Below are positions 1 to 6,920 of a DNA stretch of 12,771 nt, piece after piece. A model generated the notes under the pieces. That model saw only the letters and a program-made list of their open reading frames with translations, made no database searches and had not been told where the DNA came from. Within the stretch, counting starts at the first letter, position 1. Every line of letters begins with the position of its first letter. The DNA is taken from positions 1-12,771 of the forward strand of contig CAJPPE010000016.1 in NCBI GenBank assembly GCA_905372345.1. The letters run 5' to 3'. Position numbers and translations under genes: made by a program. Source of the stretch: an uncultured Treponema sp. (GTDB lineage Bacteria; Spirochaetota; Spirochaetia; Treponematales; Treponemataceae).

Positions 1-137
1 CATTAATAAATGCTAAGCCGGCTAAAACATGTTTGATTGACCTGTCGGTAAAAAGACGAGTAACGGAACCGATCAACATTTTAGATAAAAAATTAAATTG
101 CAGTGAAAAAACATTGCAAGAAGGATGGTTAAAATGA
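1..137 (+). CDS. 3' end of an unidentified upstream gene (partial)
   Basis: One frame is open from the window edge (first full codon at 3) to a TGA at 135-137, giving about 44 residues that end in ...KTLQEGWLK. No start codon with a ribosome binding site is seen, so I read it as the tail of a gene beginning outside the window. The TGA overlaps the ATG at 134 of the next gene in an ATGA arrangement, a common sign of translational coupling, which supports both calls. The product is hydrophilic, lysine-rich and not recognised. A 44-codon open frame can occur by chance in AT-rich DNA, so confidence is modest. Confidence 0.42.
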   Translation, partial: LINAKPAKTCLIDLSVKRRVTEPINILDKKLNCSEKTLQEGWLK

Positions 138-481
138 AACAGAAAAAAATAGTTTCAATGATTGGAATGCTTATTTTGTTGATAAGTGTTATATTAGTTA
201 CAGGCTGTTCAAGCATGAGACCTGTAGGAACGACAGCACAATTTCCTGCTGATGGAAGTAAATATGTAATATTAGGCAGAGTAGAATATCAAGGAAAGCT
301 ATCGAGCTCCGGAGCCGGATATACAAAATTGCTTGAAGTTGCAAAAGAAAAATATCCGAACGCAGATGATGTTGTTAATATAGTTATGGACGCAAAATAC
401 ACAAAAGGTTTATTTGGCGGTGCAACAATGGATTATATAATTATATCCGGCGTTGCCATAGATTACCTTGAAGTAAAGTAG
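134..481 (+). CDS. small lipoprotein of unknown function
   Basis: The product is a 115-residue predicted lipoprotein. The N-terminus has lysines (KQKK) followed by a hydrophobic stretch at residues 6-22 and a lipobox ending LVTGC with the lipidated Cys at 25, so it should be exported and anchored to a membrane by a lipid. The mature part, about 90 residues, is rich in G, Y and V and I do not recognise a characterised domain. I chose the ATG at 134 over the in-frame ATG at 125: the AAGAAGG motif at 118-124 touches 125 but lies 9 bases before 134, and 134 also forms an ATGA overlap with the upstream frame. It is probably cotranscribed with that upstream gene. Short lipoproteins of this kind are common in treponemes; the function is unknown. 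Confidence 0.8.
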   Translation: MKQKKIVSMIGMLILLISVILVTGCSSMRPVGTTAQFPADGSKYVILGRVEYQGKLSSSGAGYTKLLEVAKEKYPNADDVVNIVMDAKYTKGLFGGATMDYIIISGVAIDYLEVK

Positions 482-503
482 CAGAGAACAATTAAAAAAT
501 CAA

Positions 504-542
504 AACAGTTTTATATTATAGTTCCGAAAATATAAAACTGTT
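504..542. terminator. AT-rich hairpin between the lipoprotein gene and selB
   Basis: A perfect 14-bp inverted repeat (arms 504-517 and 529-542, beginning AACAGTTTTA) closes on an 11-base loop. On the plus strand it follows the lipoprotein stop by 22 bases but is trailed by CCCCC, not a T tract. On the minus strand it is followed by a T-rich run (TTGATTTTTT). It may end the lipoprotein transcript or antisense transcription, but it is not a textbook terminator in the plus direction. Confidence 0.45.
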
Positions 543-570
543 CCCCCTTCCCCTAATCCCGTAGTTATGC

Positions 571-576
571 TAAAAT
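571..576 (+). promoter_or_regulatory. possible extended -10 box for selB
   Basis: TAAAAT at 571-576 is preceded by TG one base upstream (ATGC then TAAAAT), an extended -10 arrangement, and would start transcription near 583, leaving the selB ribosome binding site in the message. No good -35 hexamer lies at the right distance. This is a weak call made because the hairpin at 504-542 separates selB from the gene before it. Confidence 0.25.
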
Positions 577-610
577 GCTCCGAATACGATAATATTGATT
601 GGGGGAAAGA

Positions 611-2383
611 ATGCCGTATATTTTGGGAACAGCGGGACATGTAGACCATGGAAAGACTGCCTTGGTAAAAAGGCTTACAGGAATTGAAACCAGTCATCTG
701 CCTGAAGAAAAAAAGCGGGGGATGACCATAGAGCTCGGCTTTGCTTCGCTTGAAGATCCTGTTCACGGTACTGTCGGCATAGTCGATGTTCCCGGCCATG
801 AACGCTTTATACGCAACATGGTTGCAGGCACATGGGGCTTGGATGCGGCTCTTTTAATAGTGGCAGCCGATGACGGCTGGATGCAGATGTCCTCCGATCA
901 TTTGCGTGTACTCAAGGCCATGAAGATAGACTCCATTCTTCTTGTAATCACAAAATCGGACCTTGCAGAAAAGGACATGCTTGAACTTTTAATCGAAGAT
1001 GCCAATGCCCAATGCGAAAAAATAATCGGAAGGAAACTGCCGGCCGTCGCTGTTTCTTCCCTTACCGGAAGCGGAATCGAAGAACTCAAAGCCGAAATTA
1101 CAAAACTTCTTTCTTCATCAAAAAAGCAAAGCCCGCCTACTCCCTTTTTATATGTAGACAGGGTCTTTGTCCTAAAAGGCATAGGAACCACCATTACGGG
1201 AACATTGAGAGGAAAAGGCCTGCATACGGGCGACAACTTGCAGATATATCCTTCAAATGAAGAATGTAGAATTAAGTCGATACAAAACCATCATAAGGAT
1301 GTGGAAAAAATAGAGCCCGGCACGCGGACAGCCCTCAACTTAAAACTGGGAGAAAAAACAAGCCTTGAAAGAGGAATGCTCTTAGCTGAAAAAGATTCAA
1401 ATTTTGTTTTAAGCGGAAAAGAACTTTTAGTACGCATCGATGAGGTTTTTACAAACAAGGAAGGTGGCTTTAAAAACCATGCAGAAATTGAAATAGCCCT
1501 TGGAAGTGCCCATGCAATAGGCAGCATACATTTAAACCAATTCGACAGGAGCTTGGGCCGTCTTTCCTTAGAAGAACCTGTTGCCTCTGCTTGGAATCAA
1601 AGAGCCGTTTTAATTAGGCACGGCGGAAGCGAAATTCTAGCCTCGGCCAGAGTGCTCGCAAGTTTTCCAAGCTATAAAAGAATACAGTTTAAGGAAGCCT
1701 TTGAGGTTTACAGGGACAAGGAACTTCCTTCCATTCACAGCTACAAGTTTAATATTGAAGGCTTTGTTGAAGATACTAAAATCAAAACCCAAGAGCTCAC
1801 ATCGGATAAGGGTGAAGTCATTGAGTATGGCTCTTGGCGTTTTTTAAAAAAGAGACTTGAGTTTTGGGAAAATAAAATTTTAAAAACGGCTCAAGAAAGT
1901 CAGGCCGGTTTTACCCTTGAAGAAGTGGACTTACCTGTTCCGCAAAGAGTAAAAACTACAGTATTAAAAAAACTTTGCGATGAAAAGAAGCTGGAAAAAG
2001 AAGCTCATATTTATAAACTGAGCGGAAGAACGGGCGAAGATATTTCTAAAAATGCAAAGGCCCTTTTGGATGCAGCTTTTAAGGCTGGCTTTGAAGGCAT
2101 CGAAATAGACAAGATAAAGCTCCCTCAAGCCCGAAAAGAAGCCAGAGACCTGATAAAATTAGGTAAGCTGATCTGCCTTGAAAACTTCTTACACTACCAT
2201 ACGGATTTTTACAAAAAAGCCGTAAATTCATTATTTGCAAAATACAAAACAGGGGATAAGATTTCGATAGCCGATGCACGGGAAGTAACCGGCCTTTCCC
2301 GCAAATACATTCTTCCGATTCTTAACCTTCTCGAAAAAGAAGGCAAGCTAAAAAGGCAAGACAACGACAGAATTGTATTGTAA
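611..2383 (+). CDS. selB: selenocysteine-specific elongation factor SelB
   Basis: SelB is the EF-Tu-like GTPase that delivers selenocysteyl-tRNA(Sec) to UGA codons marked by a SECIS hairpin. The 590-residue protein has G1 GHVDHGKT at 9-16, the SelB-typical LPEEKKRGMTIELGFA near 30-45, G3 DVPGH at 59-63 and G4 TKSD at 114-117. Two beta-barrel domains follow to about 350, then a C-terminal region of winged helices (to 590) that in this family binds the SECIS RNA. The length is close to that of E. coli SelB (614). The start is ATG 611 rather than the in-frame TTG 599, because the purine-rich GGGGGAAAGA at 601-610 sits just before it. No selA, selD, tRNA(Sec) or selenoprotein gene is in the window, so the partners must lie elsewhere. 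It converges on the Na+/Pi transporter gene with a 19-base gap and no clear terminator. Confidence 0.96.
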   Translation: MPYILGTAGHVDHGKTALVKRLTGIETSHLPEEKKRGMTIELGFASLEDPVHGTVGIVDVPGHERFIRNMVAGTWGLDAALLIVAADDGWMQMSSDHLRVLKAMKIDSILLVITKSDLAEKDMLELLIEDANAQCEKIIGRKLPAVAVSSLTGSGIEELKAEITKLLSSSKKQSPPTPFLYVDRVFVLKGIGTTITGTLRGKGLHTGDNLQIYPSNEECRIKSIQNHHKDVEKIEPGTRTALNLKLGEKTSLERGMLLAEKDSNFVLSGKELLVRIDEVFTNKEGGFKNHAEIEIALGSAHAIGSIHLNQFDRSLGRLSLEEPVASAWNQRAVLIRHGGSEILASARVLASFPSYKRIQFKEAFEVYRDKELPSIHSYKFNIEGFVEDTKIKTQELTSDKGEVIEYGSWRFLKKRLEFWENKILKTAQESQAGFTLEEVDLPVPQRVKTTVLKKLCDEKKLEKEAHIYKLSGRTGEDISKNAKALLDAAFKAGFEGIEIDKIKLPQARKEARDLIKLGKLICLENFLHYHTDFYKKAVNSLFAKYKTGDKISIADAREVTGLSRKYILPILNLLEKEGKLKRQDNDRIVL

Positions 2384-2402
2384 ATAGTGGCGGTAAAAAT
2401 TT

Positions 2403-4052
2403 TTATTCGGTTTCGGCAAGGGCACGCGAAATGCTAAAAGCAAAATCTCCTATTTTTTCCAAGTTGCGTACCATGTCGATGTACAAAAGCTCAGCCTTTA
2501 CGTTTGCACCTTTTTCCAAGCGGGTACGGGCAAGATGTTTTAGGTGTTGTCTCATCGCATCGATAGATTCTTCCATTTCGTGAGCCATTGCAAGCTGCTC
2601 AGCTGCAAGAGGCTTATTTAAGTGCTCATGCACAAAATGAATAAACTGATTTACAATCCCCATATAGGGCAAAAGTTTATCCATATCGTCTTGGCTGATG
2701 GGCATCTTTAATTCTATACTTCGGTTGATAAAAAGCCCCAGCTCAAAAATCTGATCGGTCATATTTTCTATATCGTCTACAATACCGAGCATAAGGCGTA
2801 CATTCTTTCTGTTTTTTTCGGATAAAGAAAGCTGAGAAGTTTTAATAAGGTATACGGAAAGCTCTTCCTGCATCTGATCGGTATAATCTTCTTTTTCGGT
2901 CAACTGCCTTATCACAAATTCTCTTGAAACGTTTTCTTCCTTGCTTAAAAGAGAACGCAAGAGGCTGAACATTTCCCGTACAATATTGGACATCTTAAGA
3001 ATTTCAACCTCGGCCCTAAGCACGTAGGCCTCCGTGTTTTCTTTCATACCGGGGGCTTGAAAGGTAAGAACATAGCGGGCAGGCTCTTCATCTTCTCCGG
3101 GTTTAATAAGCCAGCACACAAATTTTGCAATCTGATTTACAAACGGAATGGCAACAAGAGTATTAATTACATTGAACAAGGTATGGAAGACTGCAATTTT
3201 AGTCATAAGACTGCTTGAAGGGCAAATCAAATCCACTAAAGATAAAAACGGTGTAAAAAGAATTAGGGTAAAAATACTTCCTGCAACATTAAACAAAACG
3301 TGTACGGCCGCCGCCCTCCTCGCATTAAGCTTTGTTCCTATTGAGGCTAATACCGCATCTACGGTAGAACCGACATTGCTTCCTAAAACTACGGCTGCAG
3401 AAAATTCCCAGCCCACTATTCCTGTATGAGCCATTGTCAAAAGAACGGCAGTTGTCGCACTCGACGAATGAAGAAAAACCGTAAGCACAAAACCGAGGAT
3501 AACACCGACTATGATACTATGAATACCGGTCTGCTTAAAAACCGAAAAAAGGGCTATCTGTTCGCCCGAAATATTCGGAACAGCGGAAGCCAAAAAATCC
3601 AAGCCCGTAAAAAGGAGGCCGAAGCCCATGATGGCCTCACCCAGATTGTCTTTTTTAAGTTTTTTAAAAAAGGTTAAAAAATAGCCTATTCCGAAGGCGG
3701 GAATGGCTATGCTTGCTATAGAAAATTTAAAACCGAGAAGTGAAACTATCCATGCAGTAACGGTCGTGCCTATGTTTGCACCGAAAATTACGCCTATAGC
3801 CTGTTGAAGACTCAGCATCCCTGCATTGACAAATGAAACGGTCATAACGGTTGTAGCACCGGAGGATTGAACAATACCGGTAACAACTATACCCGTCAAA
3901 ACAGCTAAAAATCTATTTCCCGTCATAAAATTGAGTGTACGGTGTAAACTTTCGCCGGCACTTTTTTGAATACCGTCACTCATCATCTTCATTCCGTATA
4001 AGATTAAACCTAAACTTCCAAGCATCTGGAATACAAGAGAAACTACAGACAT
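2403..4052 (-). CDS. Na+/phosphate cotransporter family protein with PhoU-like tail
   Basis: The 549-residue membrane protein belongs to the bacterial Na/Pi cotransporter (NptA/YjbB-like) family, which moves inorganic phosphate with sodium. The two inverted halves each carry the family signature: QSSGATT at 62-68 and HSSSATT at 195-201, each followed by a glycine-rich motif (GANIGTT at 91-97, GSNVGST at 224-230). About eight hydrophobic segments fill residues 1-315. From about 345 to the end the protein is soluble, helical and charged, like the PhoU-type domain found at the C-terminus of many family members. The start MSVVSLVFQMLG matches the family's usual N-terminus. No ribosome binding site precedes it; instead a good promoter ends 6 bases before the ATG, suggesting a leaderless message. 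YjbB-type proteins may export phosphate, so transport direction cannot be told from sequence. Confidence 0.92.
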   Translation of the reverse strand: MSVVSLVFQMLGSLGLILYGMKMMSDGIQKSAGESLHRTLNFMTGNRFLAVLTGIVVTGIVQSSGATTVMTVSFVNAGMLSLQQAIGVIFGANIGTTVTAWIVSLLGFKFSIASIAIPAFGIGYFLTFFKKLKKDNLGEAIMGFGLLFTGLDFLASAVPNISGEQIALFSVFKQTGIHSIIVGVILGFVLTVFLHSSSATTAVLLTMAHTGIVGWEFSAAVVLGSNVGSTVDAVLASIGTKLNARRAAAVHVLFNVAGSIFTLILFTPFLSLVDLICPSSSLMTKIAVFHTLFNVINTLVAIPFVNQIAKFVCWLIKPGEDEEPARYVLTFQAPGMKENTEAYVLRAEVEILKMSNIVREMFSLLRSLLSKEENVSREFVIRQLTEKEDYTDQMQEELSVYLIKTSQLSLSEKNRKNVRLMLGIVDDIENMTDQIFELGLFINRSIELKMPISQDDMDKLLPYMGIVNQFIHFVHEHLNKPLAAEQLAMAHEMEESIDAMRQHLKHLARTRLEKGANVKAELLYIDMVRNLEKIGDFAFSISRALAETE

Positions 4053-4058
4053 GTGACT

Positions 4059-4087
4059 AGTATATCAAAAAACGGAAGAATTTTCAA
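4059..4087 (-). promoter_or_regulatory. σ70-type promoter of the Na+/Pi transporter gene
   Basis: On the minus strand, TTGAAA (4087-4082) and TATACT (4064-4059) are separated by exactly 17 bases, five of six matches to consensus in each box. Counting six bases after the -10 box puts the transcription start at 4052, the A of the start codon, so the transcript would have no leader. Confidence 0.65.
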
Positions 4088-4094
4088 TCCACGC

Positions 4095-4124
4095 TTGACA
4101 AATAGGGCGTATTTTTAATAGACT
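4095..4124 (+). promoter_or_regulatory. probable promoter of htrA
   Basis: A perfect TTGACA at 4095-4100 is followed after 18 bases by TAGACT (4119-4124, four of six to consensus), placing the start near 4131 and keeping the GGAG at 4134-4137 in the message. A perfect TATAAT at 4124-4129 also exists, but it is 23 bases from the TTGACA and would start transcription inside the ribosome binding site. The -35 box lies only 7 bp from the divergent -35 box of the transporter gene. Confidence 0.45.
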
Positions 4125-4150
4125 ATAATTATAGGAGAATTTTAAGCATT

Positions 4151-5428
4151 ATGAAACTTTACAGTAGAAGACAAACCTTCGTATTTTCGCTCATTGCAGC
4201 CTTGATTTTTGCAAGTGCCGGTTTTTTTGCCGGTATAAAATACAATACAGGAAACGCCGGCTTAAATGAAATTCAAAGTGAAGCCTCAAACGGTTCTGCC
4301 GATTTTGAAAAAAATGCAGAAGACGGATTTGCTCAGACGGAAAATTCGCAAAATTTAACTATCCAGCAGCATGGAAATACGGCTGCTTTAAACACTTCAA
4401 ATGAAACAGGCTACATGGGCTATACTCCTGCCGAATCACAGAATATTCATGTATACGAATCGACCAATGAAGCTGTCGTAAACATAACCACCGAAACTAT
4501 GGGAGTAAACTGGTTTTTTGAACCTGTTCCCGTTGAAGGCGGCTCAGGTTCGGGCTCCATAATCGATGAAAGCGGCCTAGTACTGACCAACACACATGTA
4601 ATTGCAGAAGCTTCAAAGATTTTTATTTCTCTTTCCGACGGAAGTCAGTACGAAGCAAAAGTAGTAGGAACAGATGAAGAAAACGATTTGGCGGTTTTAA
4701 AATTCGACCCGCCTAAAAATATTAAACTTACGGCAATAAAATTCGGCGACTCAGCCAATTTAAAAGTCGGCCAAAGAGTTTTAGCTATCGGAAATCCTTT
4801 TGGATTGGAAAGAACTCTTACAGACGGAATAGTCTCGGCACTGAAACGCCCAATTCAAAACGATAAAAATATTATCATCAAAAACATGATTCAAACCGAT
4901 ACGGCAATTAACCCCGGAAACTCAGGCGGCCCTCTTTTAGACACTCAAGGAAGAATGATAGGAATAAACACCATGATTTATTCCACATCGGGAAGCTCGG
5001 CCGGAGTCGGCTTTGCAGTTCCAGTAAATACGGCTAAAAGAGTTGTTGCAGATATCTTAAAATACGGAAAGGTTATCCGCGGTTCTATCGATGCCGATTT
5101 GGTTCAAGTTTCAGGAAGACTTGCCTCTTATGCAAAACTCCCCGTTTCTTACGGGCTCCTTGTTTCCGAGGTAAAAAAAGGAAGCAATGCGGCAAAGGCC
5201 GGCCTTCGAGGAGGAAATGAAGCTGTGCGTTCGGGAGTGGGCAGATACAGCTCCGTCTTTTACATAGGCGGCGACATAATCGTTGAAATAGGCGGACAAA
5301 AAATAAATAACATAACCGATTATTACTCGGTACTGGAGGACAAAAAACCCGGTGAAACGGTAAAGGTTAAAATTATTAGAGGAAAAAAACTTGTTGATTT
5401 AAACTTAACCTTATCGGAACGAAACTAA
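4151..5428 (+). CDS. htrA: HtrA/DegP-type serine protease with one PDZ domain
   Basis: This 425-residue protein is a trypsin-like serine protease of the HtrA/DegP/DegS class, which degrades or senses misfolded envelope proteins. Residues 8-28 form a hydrophobic N-terminal segment without a clear cleavage site, so it is probably a signal anchor holding the enzyme on the outer face of the inner membrane. A polar N/Q/E/S-rich linker follows to about 100. The protease domain has a complete catalytic triad: His149 (NTHVIAEA), Asp179 (ENDLAVL) and Ser258 (NPGNSGGP). A single PDZ domain occupies roughly 325-425. The single PDZ plus membrane anchor resembles DegS more than two-PDZ DegP. The ribosome binding site GGAG (4134-4137) is 13 bases from the ATG, longer than usual. 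The next gene starts 6 bases after the stop and is surely cotranscribed. Confidence 0.95.
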   Translation: MKLYSRRQTFVFSLIAALIFASAGFFAGIKYNTGNAGLNEIQSEASNGSADFEKNAEDGFAQTENSQNLTIQQHGNTAALNTSNETGYMGYTPAESQNIHVYESTNEAVVNITTETMGVNWFFEPVPVEGGSGSGSIIDESGLVLTNTHVIAEASKIFISLSDGSQYEAKVVGTDEENDLAVLKFDPPKNIKLTAIKFGDSANLKVGQRVLAIGNPFGLERTLTDGIVSALKRPIQNDKNIIIKNMIQTDTAINPGNSGGPLLDTQGRMIGINTMIYSTSGSSAGVGFAVPVNTAKRVVADILKYGKVIRGSIDADLVQVSGRLASYAKLPVSYGLLVSEVKKGSNAAKAGLRGGNEAVRSGVGRYSSVFYIGGDIIVEIGGQKINNITDYYSVLEDKKPGETVKVKIIRGKKLVDLNLTLSERN

Positions 5429-5434
5429 GAGCCG

Positions 5435-6331
5435 ATGATCGATTTAAAAAAACTCTTTAAAAAAATTTCATGGAAGATTAAAGGAGTCTCGGTTTACGCC
5501 CTTGTCGGTGAAAGCGGAACAGGAAAGAGTTTTAGGGCTCAACTGCTTGCCGAAAAATACGGTATTAAGCTCATCATCGATGACGGGCTTTTAATCTATA
5601 ACGATAAGATAATTGCAGGCCAATCTGCAAAAATGGAAAAAACTTTTTTGGCAGCCGTAAAGGTTGCCTTGTTTGACGATAAAAAACATAGAGACGGAGC
5701 GGCAAAGGCTTTACAATCCCATAGCTTTAAAAAGATTTTAATATTGGGAACTTCCGAAAAAATGGTAAACAAGATTGCCGCCCGCCTTCAAATTCCTCAG
5801 CCTCAAAAAATAATTAAAATTGAAGACATTGCAAGCAGAGAAGAAATAGAAACGGCAATGAGATCAAGGCGTGTTGAAGGCAAACATGTTATACCTGTTC
5901 CCTCACTGGAAGTTCAAAGAAACTATCCGAAAATATTTTACGATAAGATAAGGCTCTTTTTCAAAAAGAAAAAAACGCCCTTTGTAGGAACCGAACAATC
6001 AAAGCTTTTTGAAAAGTCCGTAGTCCGCCCGGAATTCTCAAAAGTCGGTACGGTCGAAATATCCGAATCCGCTTTAACTCAAATGGTGTTTAATTGTATT
6101 GAAGAGTACGATAAAGAAGTAGTTATTAAAAAGCTCAACATCAAAAAAGAAGAAGGCGGATACAGACTTGATCTGACTGTTGATATTCCTTTTGGAACAC
6201 AGCTGACCGGAAAGATCAATCAGCTCCAAAAATATATAATCGAACAAATAGAGCGGTACACAGGTATATTGATTATTCAGATAAATGTTATAATCGATAA
6301 AATAATCAGCAAGGAAGATTCTAACCCTTAA
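5435..6331 (+). CDS. P-loop ATPase fused to an Asp23-like domain
   Basis: The 298-residue cytosolic protein has two parts. The N-terminal part (about 17-175) begins with Walker A GESGTGKS at 25-32 and continues with IIDDGLLIY (47-55), ILILGTS (101-107) and GKHVIPVPSLEV (149-160). I recall this set from an uncharacterised P-loop family in Firmicutes and other bacteria; no clear Walker B acid follows a hydrophobic strand. A basic linker (176-180, KKKKK-like) leads to residues 205-290, which match the Asp23/Gls24 (alkaline shock protein) pattern: GTVEIS, then LDLTVDIPFG, then ERYTGILIIQINVII. Asp23 proteins are linked to the envelope and stress in Firmicutes. Placement right behind htrA (6-base gap) hints at an envelope-stress role, which is inference. 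Its stop overlaps the convergent rlmE stop by 11 bases. Confidence 0.82.
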   Translation: MIDLKKLFKKISWKIKGVSVYALVGESGTGKSFRAQLLAEKYGIKLIIDDGLLIYNDKIIAGQSAKMEKTFLAAVKVALFDDKKHRDGAAKALQSHSFKKILILGTSEKMVNKIAARLQIPQPQKIIKIEDIASREEIETAMRSRRVEGKHVIPVPSLEVQRNYPKIFYDKIRLFFKKKKTPFVGTEQSKLFEKSVVRPEFSKVGTVEISESALTQMVFNCIEEYDKEVVIKKLNIKKEEGGYRLDLTVDIPFGTQLTGKINQLQKYIIEQIERYTGILIIQINVIIDKIISKEDSNP

Positions 6332-6920
6332 AATCCAAACCTATTAGATAGGTTTCAAAACTTGAACTGCGGCACGCTTCCGGCTTAAAGGCCCTTGCAG
6401 TCTTAAAACATTTTCGTAAATTGTTTAAGTGGATCTGCTGATCTCCGCCTTGGAATATCTTTACGACAAATGAACCGCCTTGTTTAAGCTGCTCTTGTGC
6501 ATAATAAAGAGCAAGCTCTACCAAACCTGAAGAACGGGCCGTATCAACGGTTTTGTTTCCTGTTGTTGCAGGAGCAGCATCGCAGATAACCGCATCATAA
6601 GGCCCCAATTCTTTTACCGATTTTATGATTCCCTTATCGAACATATCGCCTTGAAAAAAATTAAGCCTCTCATCATAGACTGAAGAATCCAAGGGCTTTA
6701 AATCGACGGCAGTTACCCTTCCCTCCTTATTTAAAAATCGCAAGACATAGACGGTCCAACTTCCGGGAGCCGCTCCCAAATCCAATACCTTATCATTAGG
6801 AGAAAAAAGATTAAATTTTTTATTCATCTCTTCAAGTTTGTATACGGAACGCGCAGGATAATTTTCGGCAAAAGCTTTTTTTGACCAATAATCGGGCTCA
6901 CTGTATTTATTTTTTGCCAT
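6321..6920 (-). CDS. rlmE: 23S rRNA 2'-O-ribose U2552 methyltransferase RlmE (FtsJ/RrmJ)
   Basis: RlmE uses S-adenosylmethionine to methylate the 2'-OH of the A-loop uridine (U2552 in E. coli) of 23S rRNA late in large-subunit assembly. The 199-residue protein shows the Rossmann SAM site LDLGAAPGSW at 46-55 and all four residues of the family's catalytic K-D-K-E set: Lys28 (SVYKLEE), Asp114 (ICDAAPA), Lys154 (FVVKIFQGGD) and Glu189 (SFETYLIG). The length is near the 209 of E. coli RrmJ. I chose ATG 6920 (MAKNKY) because AAGGAAAA lies at normal distance upstream; the longer open frame to 7004 only reads through the regulator gene. The start overlaps the regulator's 3' end by 14 bases, so translation is probably coupled. 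It ends the minus-strand array. Confidence 0.95.
   Translation of the reverse strand: MAKNKYSEPDYWSKKAFAENYPARSVYKLEEMNKKFNLFSPNDKVLDLGAAPGSWTVYVLRFLNKEGRVTAVDLKPLDSSVYDERLNFFQGDMFDKGIIKSVKELGPYDAVICDAAPATTGNKTVDTARSSGLVELALYYAQEQLKQGGSFVVKIFQGGDQQIHLNNLRKCFKTARAFKPEACRSSSFETYLIGLDFKG

Noticed and set aside
1..100. tRNA or structured RNA at the left edge
   Set aside because: No cloverleaf arms or T-loop sequence could be aligned; an open reading frame explains the stretch better.
482..610. SECIS element or selenoprotein near selB
   Set aside because: No in-frame UGA with a downstream hairpin was found in any gene here; the 504-542 hairpin lacks the small-loop features and lies outside a coding frame.
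4124..4129. Perfect TATAAT as the htrA -10 box
   Set aside because: No -35 box at 16-18 bases, 23 bases from TTGACA, and the start would fall within the ribosome binding site.
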